Shown here: positions 57,601-64,000 of the stretch, piece by piece
Layout: each line of letters starts with the position of its first letter
Numbering within the stretch: position 1 is the first letter of the stretch
NCBI GenBank assembly: GCA_026225945.1
Contig: JAMJFZ010004031.1
Span: forward strand, 1,197,501 to 1,261,500
Source: Cricetomys ansorgei
Taxonomy: Eukaryota; Chordata; Mammalia; Rodentia; Nesomyidae
Reading direction: 5' to 3'
DNA: 64,000 nucleotides
Position numbers and translations under genes: made by a program
The notes under the pieces: generated by a model
Database searches by the model: none
Told to the model about the DNA's origin: nothing
Seen by the model: only the letters and a program-made list of their open reading frames with translations

Positions 57601-59473
57601 GAAAATGTTTTCAATGTATGAAGTTATAAATACAATGCAGCATTACCAAAATCTATATTGCCAGACAATCAACAGAATTCATTGTATCCAATTACTGAAA
57701 AAATGAGTCTTAGGCTGGAACCAACATCGGGGTAACTTCTATTCAATGTGAAAAGGCAGCTTAAATCACTTTCTCGATTTAAGAAGTGTGATTAAATCAA
57801 AATAAAACTATTTACTTCTGGTGTGTGACCTGAATATAGTTGTTACTTCATCTGCAATCAAATTAGGAGAAAAGCAAGTGAGTTATAAACAACTTAATGC
57901 AGATGTTCAAGTAAGAATATAGCAATGATTAAAGCTACAATAATTTCTCAAAATAAACTCTTGTTTAAATTTTAAAGTAACAACCTAATTTATGTAGATA
58001 ACATCATGTCTCCAAATTATATGATAAAATATCAATAATCCTTGTTTTAATTCCTTCCTTCAAAATTTTGTTAAAATATCCAAGGAAATACAGACTTTTA
58101 AAATAAAATAATTTTTTTTAAAAAAATGGGAAATTGTAGTAGAAATAGTAGATCCTGCAAAGGCATTTTAAAATATATATCACCATTAGATCAGATTTGA
58201 CAAACTATGGAAGTCTTATTCCTCTACAGAAATTTTTACTAGTGTGGATATTTAAGGAATCTGAATTGACCTTTCTAGAGTTAAGACTGAGGATGGGAAT
58301 ATAGATTTTCCACACAGCTTCTATTTTGTTTTATGATTTCAAGCAGAATTATGGAAAAAGGACAAATGTTTATGGAAGAGTATTACAATGCCTAAGCAAG
58401 CAAATGGCTGCCAGGTGATAAGGGCTTATCTTCAGTGATAAGAAGTAAAGGTGAAAGGTTTTGTTGGTCTTGACTTTTGTTTTGAAGAAACAGCTCAGGG
58501 ACACTGATAATCACTAATCAAGTGTAGTGGGGGATTACTAATACAGCCAGACTAAAACAACAAATTGTATAAAGTATATTGATGAAATAAAAGTATGAAC
58601 AGAAAATTCTGGATGATACTCAGTAGCCATACGAATTCCATTAATTTTTATATAGCTGACTATTAGCTATTGGACATAGTAGCATCTGTGATGTCTTAGA
58701 AAAAGGTAAGACTAAATAAAGAAAATAAGAGGTCATCATTTTTAATAAACAAGATGCTACCTGCTTGTGATGCTTGCACAGAGCTTGATCTGGGAGAATG
58801 TCAAATCAGAAGTTTAGTGATTGATAAGCTAAATATTCCATACATGTATAAGAACTAGTATAGAAAAGATGTTTGCATGCTAGAGTCAATATAACTGTGA
58901 ACTCTTCATAGGGTAATGATTGCTAATAATAGAGATATAATTTTTCTTATAAATTGAACTTTAGCTTAACTTCTAGGAAGAAGTACAAAAATCAGCAGTC
59001 ATATACTGAGGCAAAGCAAGAGAGGCTAAACAATTTGAGGAACAAGTTCCTTCAGGACAATTGAATATATAGAGAAATAGATTATAGATATAGATATAAA
59101 TACACAAATAAACTGAGCTGTATATGCAAAGTGTGGCCATACAAAAATGTAACAAAAGAGAGTAGTAATACATAATATACAGGGAAATTTATAATAAGCA
59201 AAGCAGTACAGTATTACACAATAAATATGGCTGTTTGGTTTGTTGAAATTCATTGAAACCTGGTGACAAGGCAGCAAAACAATTGAAACACCAATCTGAA
59301 ATAAAACGGGATGCTGGTAATAATATGTAATTTAAGATGCTCCAAGACTGTCAATCTTCATCACCTTTGCAGATCTTGTCTGCAAGACAGGGATTTGAAG
59401 AATGTAAAGAATGAGACAGACTACTGTCTAATACTGTAGACAACTTTACCTCAGTTTCACTGTACTTTTATAC
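57601..59473. other. AT-rich DNA without recognised genes
   Basis: No gene or nameable repeat. A run of 'tagatatagatataaata' lies near 59083-59100. The minus open frames 58973-59173 and 59026-59277 overlap each other in different phases and show no motif. Confidence 0.5.
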
Positions 59474-59971
59474 ATGAATGTAACAAAGAAATCAGTGATC
59501 CAAAGAAAGTGCTTGAGTTCAGAAAAACATGATCAGAAAAACATGAAAATAAACGCCAGTAAACACATACCAAATATTAAAGAAACCCTTTCCCAGAACT
59601 TTCTCAGAGAAGATCAATTCAAACAAAATTGCCTGGCACGTACCATAGATTATATGTGGGAAAGGACAAAAGCAAGACAGAAGGCCACATCCAGATTCAG
59701 GGCACATTGAGGACAGCACCCAGAATATCCTTTCACCAAATTGGGTTCTATAGCTACGTTCCAACATTCAGCAAGAATAGACATGTTTTACAGGTTGAAT
59801 GCAAATGTTTGTCACAGGAGGCATGAAATCACATCCAAGACAACTGAGGGACCAAATGCACTTGAGGTAAAGCTCTCTGCCTTTTCTCCTGGAACCTCTC
59901 TCACAGTTACCCAAGGCATTGTTCACCATGCATCATTCTTTTTTCCAAGTTCTGACACAAGACCAGAATAA
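59474..59971 (+). other. Unrecognised block with one-stop open frame
   Basis: A frame opening at 59474 continues in the same phase to 59971, broken only by one stop at 59708-59710, about 165 codons in total. The DNA is less AT-rich than its flanks. The composition is ordinary (K, S, T, R, N), with no signal peptide, membrane segment or motif I recognise. It could be a degenerate retropseudogene, part of an unrecognised repeat, or chance. A minus frame (59519-59767) overlaps it, which favours chance. Confidence 0.2.
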
Positions 59972-61784
59972 TTTTATTTTTAAATAATTAAAAACCAGAA
60001 AGGAATCTGATGAAAGTATAAAACAGCAATGCAAGGAAATAAATAAGATGGTGTTAAAGGGAGAGTCTAAGTTGAATGTTAACAAATTGGATGATTTTGG
60101 GTTTATAAAATAACTATTTAGTAAATCATGTCATGTTTTCAAGTAAAATACCAGCCACAGAAAACAGCAATGGTCTTCTGGGTCAATTATTTCCTTTATT
60201 TTTTAACACTAACTAATATTTATATAATTAAGGGCTTTCCCCAAACTATCACTAATTACACATTAATGTCAATAGCAAAAATTAGAATGAGTCAAGTTCA
60301 CTTTCTTTTTCATCACATTTCCAGCTATATACACCTGTATTCCACATGTAAATTTCACAGAGATCTACAGATACAAGATGTATCTTTTCAATAATTTATA
60401 TGAATTCACCCAAATTACTCAATTTTTTAACATTCAGATTACTTGACTAAAATATGAGACACTCTCTTTGGTCAAGAGCACATTTATTTGTCCACAAACT
60501 TGACTGTGAATCAGATATACATGGGGGTTTTAAGTTCACGGTCTAGGCCAGTGTGGATCAATTGAATCAGAAGTGTATCTTAGTATTTTCAGTGTAATTG
60601 ACTTTAAATATTTTCCCTATTCTAGTATATATTCAAGGCTGAGAAAACATGATGTACATCAAACAAATTAACCTCAAAAGTATCAAAAGACAGCCATCGA
60701 TGAGTGAGCCATTGTGCTTCCACCTTGCAGCCAACTTGAGGTATTCAGTATATTTCTCTTCCTATTTTTTCTATCTTGTCATGCTGGCAAAGTTTAGTTA
60801 CATTTCTTAATATTCTCCATATTCCCATCTATATTCATGAATCTTCTTGAGTCATTACATTTTAGGTATGCTATCTCTATTCTAAAGGAACTTTGGAGCA
60901 GAGAGTATATGTGAATTGCTTTGTCTCCAGTATAAGGACAACCCTGTATCTATGCATTGGCTCTCACTTTAACTTGATTTATTTTTGAGAATGTGGTCTG
61001 ACAATTGTCCCCTCCAAACCCTTGTGTCACCATTTTTTACTAGTCAATAATTATTGGAGCTATAGAAATATTTAAATATAATCTATATTTCATGCCATCT
61101 TCCCTTATAGCTATCTCTTTCTCTGTTGCCTTCATAGTAACCATTCTCATGTGTAACTGATTTTTTACTGATTTTTCTTGCTCTTCAAACTTCCTATCAC
61201 CTGTCTTCAACCAACAAGGAACTTATCTTCACATTCTTTTCAAAGATCTCTTGGAGTAATCATTGAAGACTTCCACATTAGCAAATCACAGACTCCATCT
61301 GTAGACTCTGTTTTAGTTAAGCAATCAAGTTGATGCAAGCATTCTACTTATCAAAGCCCTTTTCTTCATTGGTATATTGGATTATCTCTGTCTTCCACCA
61401 TTTCCCTTATGTCACTGCTTCTACGGCTCCTAAAGTCTTCTCCATTACTAGTGCTTATCACTGAATTCTGAAAGTTGGAGTGCTCCAGACTTCAGAAATA
61501 ATTTCTATGCACATATGTTCTGGTCTTGAAAATAAATTGATCTATTTTTATATGTATTCTATCTTGTAGATATCATTCATTAATTATCATCCCAAGGATT
61601 CCTCCCACAGCATGAAAAAGAACAAAGATCATTACGATACCAAGTGCCAGGCCTGCTGTTTCTAAAACTTTAACTAAATGCATCTTGAGTTAGAATTCTA
61701 CCGATTGTATTATTCTGATGATGCAGAAGAAAAAATCTATTAAATTTATTTATATTTCACTGTTTCTAATTACAAAGTATGTGT
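59972..61784. other. AT-rich DNA without recognised genes
   Basis: No supported gene or repeat. Pyrimidine-rich, less AT-rich DNA occurs at 61180-61480. Confidence 0.5.
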
Positions 61785-61930
61785 TAAACCTCCAGTGGCT
61801 GGCTATTCATCTCACTCAAAGTCAAGACCAGACTCTTTACAGGGTATGCAAAACTCTACATATCTCATCAATGATTTTTCAATCTTAGTGCTAACTCTCC
61901 TGTCACATGGACAATCATGGCCACAGCTCA
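61785..61930. mobile_element. L2-like fragment
   Basis: 'cctccagtggctggctattc' is followed by 'aaagtcaagaccagactctt' and 'gctaactctcctgtc'. This resembles the '...ccattgcctacaggata' and 'aagtccaaactcctta...' region of L2. It is very diverged and the orientation is not certain. Confidence 0.4.
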
Positions 61931-61944
61931 AGACTTTGTGCACT

Positions 61945-62225
61945 GTGTTAGCTTTCTACCACAAAGTACCTGAGATAATCAAACTATGAGGACGAAAGAT
62001 ATTCAATCCATAGATAATAAACTCTCCTGCTTTTGGCCCTGTAGTGAGGCAGCATATGATGCCAGGAGTACCAGATGGAGAAAATTACTCTCATTAAGCC
62101 ATCATCAGATGAAAGGGAGAGTAAGGGGCTGTGTGCTTGTATCTACTTTAATAACATTACCCTCGGTTATCTACCTCCCCTATATATTACCTCTCACAGA
62201 CTCTATGACTTCTTCATGGTGCTAG
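61945..62225 (+). mobile_element. Degenerate mammalian/rodent interspersed repeat
   Basis: 'tgttagctttctaccacaaa' is followed by 'gtacctgagataatcaaact', 'ttttggccctgtagtgaggc' and 'agcatatgatgccaggagta', and near 62245 by 'taacacatgggtcac'. The start is reminiscent of the repeat at 10.25 kb ('tctgttacagtgatgaaata'). The two open frames here are accidental. Confidence 0.45.
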
Positions 62226-62400
62226 AATTTAGAGAATAACTTTAACACATGGGTCACTAGAGAGCATTTAGCATGCAAATCATAGGATAATTTCTTTTAT
62301 GGCATTTCTTCTGGATATTCACATATGCCACACAATAACTGTGTCAGATCTCTGACTAATATCTATTATATATGTGGCTCTAACAGGAAACTCTGAATAA

Positions 62401-62567
62401 GGCAAGGCAGAGGTAGCATATGCATTTAATATCAGCACTTGGGAGGCAGAGGCCGGCAAAAATCTCTGTGAGTTTAAGGCCAGCCTAGTCTACAGAGTGA
62501 GTTCCAGGAGAGCCAGAGTTACAACCGAGAAACCCTGTCTCAAAAATAAAAAGAAAAAAAGAAAAAA
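62401..62567 (+). mobile_element. B1 SINE with imperfect target-site duplication
   Basis: 'gcagaggtagcatatgcatt' is followed by 'cagcacttgggaggcagagg', 'gagtttaaggccagcctagt' and 'ctacagagtgagttccagga', then 'aaccctgtctcaaaaataaa' and a long A/G-rich tail. The flanks 'gaaactctgaataa' (62387-62400) and 'gaaactgaataa' (62568-62579) differ by a 2-base indel. Confidence 0.94.
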
Positions 62568-62659
62568 GAAACTGAATAAAACAGCACAATTCCACACCAC
62601 CATCCTCCTTTGCCCCTAACACTTTATTTATTTCACTTTACTTTGGTATATCAATAATC

Positions 62660-62925
62660 TTTTATTTTGGGGTGTGTGCACACACATAGAGACCAGAGTC
62701 TTTCTCTATTGCTCTCCACCTTATATTTTGAGGTAAGGCCTCTCACTTAACCTGGAGCTCAGCAATTGACTAGCCTGGCCCCAGACTGCTCATGCCTCTC
62801 TCTACCAAGTGTTTGTGTTTGCAGGTGTGTGCTGATATGCACAGCTCTTGTCTACAGCTGACAACTCATTTTGTCATTGTTTCTCAGCAGATACTTCACC
62901 CACTGAGCCATTGCCCAGACCTTAA
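62660..62925 (-). mobile_element. B4-type SINE
   Basis: Antisense B4 landmarks are 'gtgtgcacacacatagagac', 'gaggtaaggcctctcactta', 'acctggagctcagcaattga', 'ctagcctggccccagactgc', 'gtttgcaggtgtgtgctgat' and 'cacccactgagccattgccc'. The head is at the right end, as expected on minus. Confidence 0.75.
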
Positions 62926-63029
62926 ATCTACCAACCTCTAAAATACGGCACATTCATTTTTTTTTTATTTTGCTGACTGCTTCCTCACTCTTCCCTACTA
63001 TAATACAAATATTCCATGATTCTAAAAGC

Positions 63030-63290
63030 TTTATTTTTAAAATTTATTTTTCATTCAGTTTTTATTTATTTTTGTGTGTACATATGCACACAAAGTATGA
63101 TTCTACCACTCATTTTTCCTCCAATTTCCCTCATGTGCCTTTGAGCATAGATAATGTCCAACTCCAGATCGTTTCTTGTTTTGATAACCCATTAAGTCCA
63201 GCTAGAATTGTCCACAGGGCACAGGTTTGGATGTCTCTTTCTCTGTATTCTGGCTCTTTTCATCTTCCTAACACAGTCTCCTACAATCTT
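63030..63290 (-). mobile_element. LINE-1 3' end fragment
   Basis: A T-rich edge and 'gtacatatgcacacaaagta' lead into 'tcctccaatttccctcatgt', 'gataacccattaagtccagc' and 'tagaattgtccacagggcac'. This is antisense 3'UTR of rodent L1. Confidence 0.6.
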
Positions 63291-63539
63291 TGCTATTTCT
63301 GATTTTCATTTCACTAATGTGCTTGCCTAATCTTGTAGAGCCTTTTTCTTTTCTTTCTTTCTTTTTAAAATTAATTTCAATTACATGGGCTGCTTTCTTG
63401 TTCCTAGATTCTAGCCACACATATTACACCGGTATATCCATATTTTACAGAAGCTGTGATCTGCATGTGAGAGATTACACATGTTATTTGTCTTGCCAAA
63501 ACTGAGTTAGTGTACATAAAATGGTCATTATCCTACAAA

Positions 63540-64000
63540 TTATATAATCTCCTTTGTATTTAAAGCTAAATAAAATTTCAGTATATATATTATATTTTCA
63601 TTTTCGGTCAATGGGAATCTAGATTGGTAAGGAAATTCCTCTAGCAAGGAAATGGAATAAATTCTTAATAATTTTCGTAGTAACTGTACTAGCTTATACC
63701 TCCACACCTCCACTAACACTGAGCAAAGGTTCCTCTTTGACCACACCCTCATTAATGTTTTTTGTCCTTTGTTTTCCTGATGGTCACCATTTTTCTCATG
63801 GTAGGCTGTAACCCCATGTAACTTATTCTCTGATAGCTAGAGATCTTGAAACCTGTTTAAAAATATCTTGACAATTTGTATTTCTTCTTTTGAAAACCTG
63901 TTGTTCAAATCACTTGTCCATTTATTGATTATATGCTTTGTTTCAGTGGTGTTTAATTCTTTTTATTCTTTTTAATTTATACTTTTTCATTATTTTTGAA
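63540..64000 (-). pseudogene. LINE-1 ORF2 3' part, runs off the window
   Basis: The plus strand reads as antisense L1: 'cacctccactaacactgagc', 'aaaggttcctctttgaccac', 'accctcattaatgttttttg', 'cctgatggtcaccatttttc', 'gacaatttgtatttcttctt', 'ttgaaaacctgttgttcaaa' and 'tcacttgtccatttattgat'. This overlaps in content with the 56.7 kb fragment. No open frame survives. It could belong to the same insertion as the 3' end at 63.03 kb, with unrelated or worn DNA in between, and it continues past the window end. Confidence 0.75.

Noticed and set aside
1..64000. CRISPR arrays, operons, bacterial mobile elements
   Set aside because: The tandem repeats are microsatellites without unique spacers. SINE and LINE content shows a mammalian chromosome.
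1..64000. A novel multi-gene system
   Set aside because: No coherent set of coding regions exists in the window. The only coding-like DNA is broken ERV pol and L1 ORF2.

Overview
This window looks like non-coding chromosomal DNA from a muroid rodent, probably a cricetid. The evidence is the repeat content. There are several B1 SINEs with the typical 'ctttaatcccagcac' and 'gagttccaggacagcc' boxes, B2/B3, B4 and ID-type SINEs, and many fragments of rodent Lx-type LINE-1 3'UTR. A few older mammalian pieces (MIR-like, L2-like, L1M-like) are also present. The DNA is AT-rich and microsatellite-rich. I found no convincing protein-coding gene, exon series, tRNA, rRNA or CRISPR array. The 60-119 codon open frames are what AT-rich DNA gives by chance, or they lie inside repeats. 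No species can be named from the sequence alone.

Layout. 0-13 kb: gene-free AT-rich DNA with a (TC)n/ID pair at 5.0 kb, a perfect 68-bp palindrome with a (TA)n core at 8.24-8.30 kb, a B1 and LINE-1 3'UTR at 8.4-9.2 kb, a degenerate long rodent repeat at 10.2 kb and a B4 SINE at 12.7 kb. 13.0-15.65 kb: a decayed class I (gammaretrovirus-like) endogenous retrovirus with an LTR, a tRNA-Pro-like primer binding site, a long leader and a broken pol that has lost the reverse-transcriptase catalytic segment. It abuts a GTCAG-rich repeat I could not classify (15.66-16.4 kb). That repeat recurs four more times: 1-235, about 31.5 kb, 37.15-38.0 kb and 40.4-40.9 kb.

16.5-36 kb: microsatellites, a MIR, LINE-1 pieces (including the only plus-strand ORF2 fragment, 21.8-22.6 kb), four minus-strand B3 SINEs and two B1s. 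36.2-41 kb: a cluster of LTR-like DNA, with a minus-strand solo LTR candidate (36.27-36.81 kb), a plus-strand LTR-like block (40.1-40.4 kb) and two copies of the GTCAG-rich repeat. 41-64 kb: old L1 fragments, B1/B2/ID/B4 SINEs, microsatellites and long stretches with nothing recognisable.

No genes work together here. The main themes are layered retroposon insertion and a strand bias: 10 of 11 L1 fragments are on minus and 6 of 7 B1s on plus. This could mean the window lies in an intron of a plus-strand gene. Family names rest on remembered consensus features, not on a database search, and most boundaries are approximate to tens of bases.
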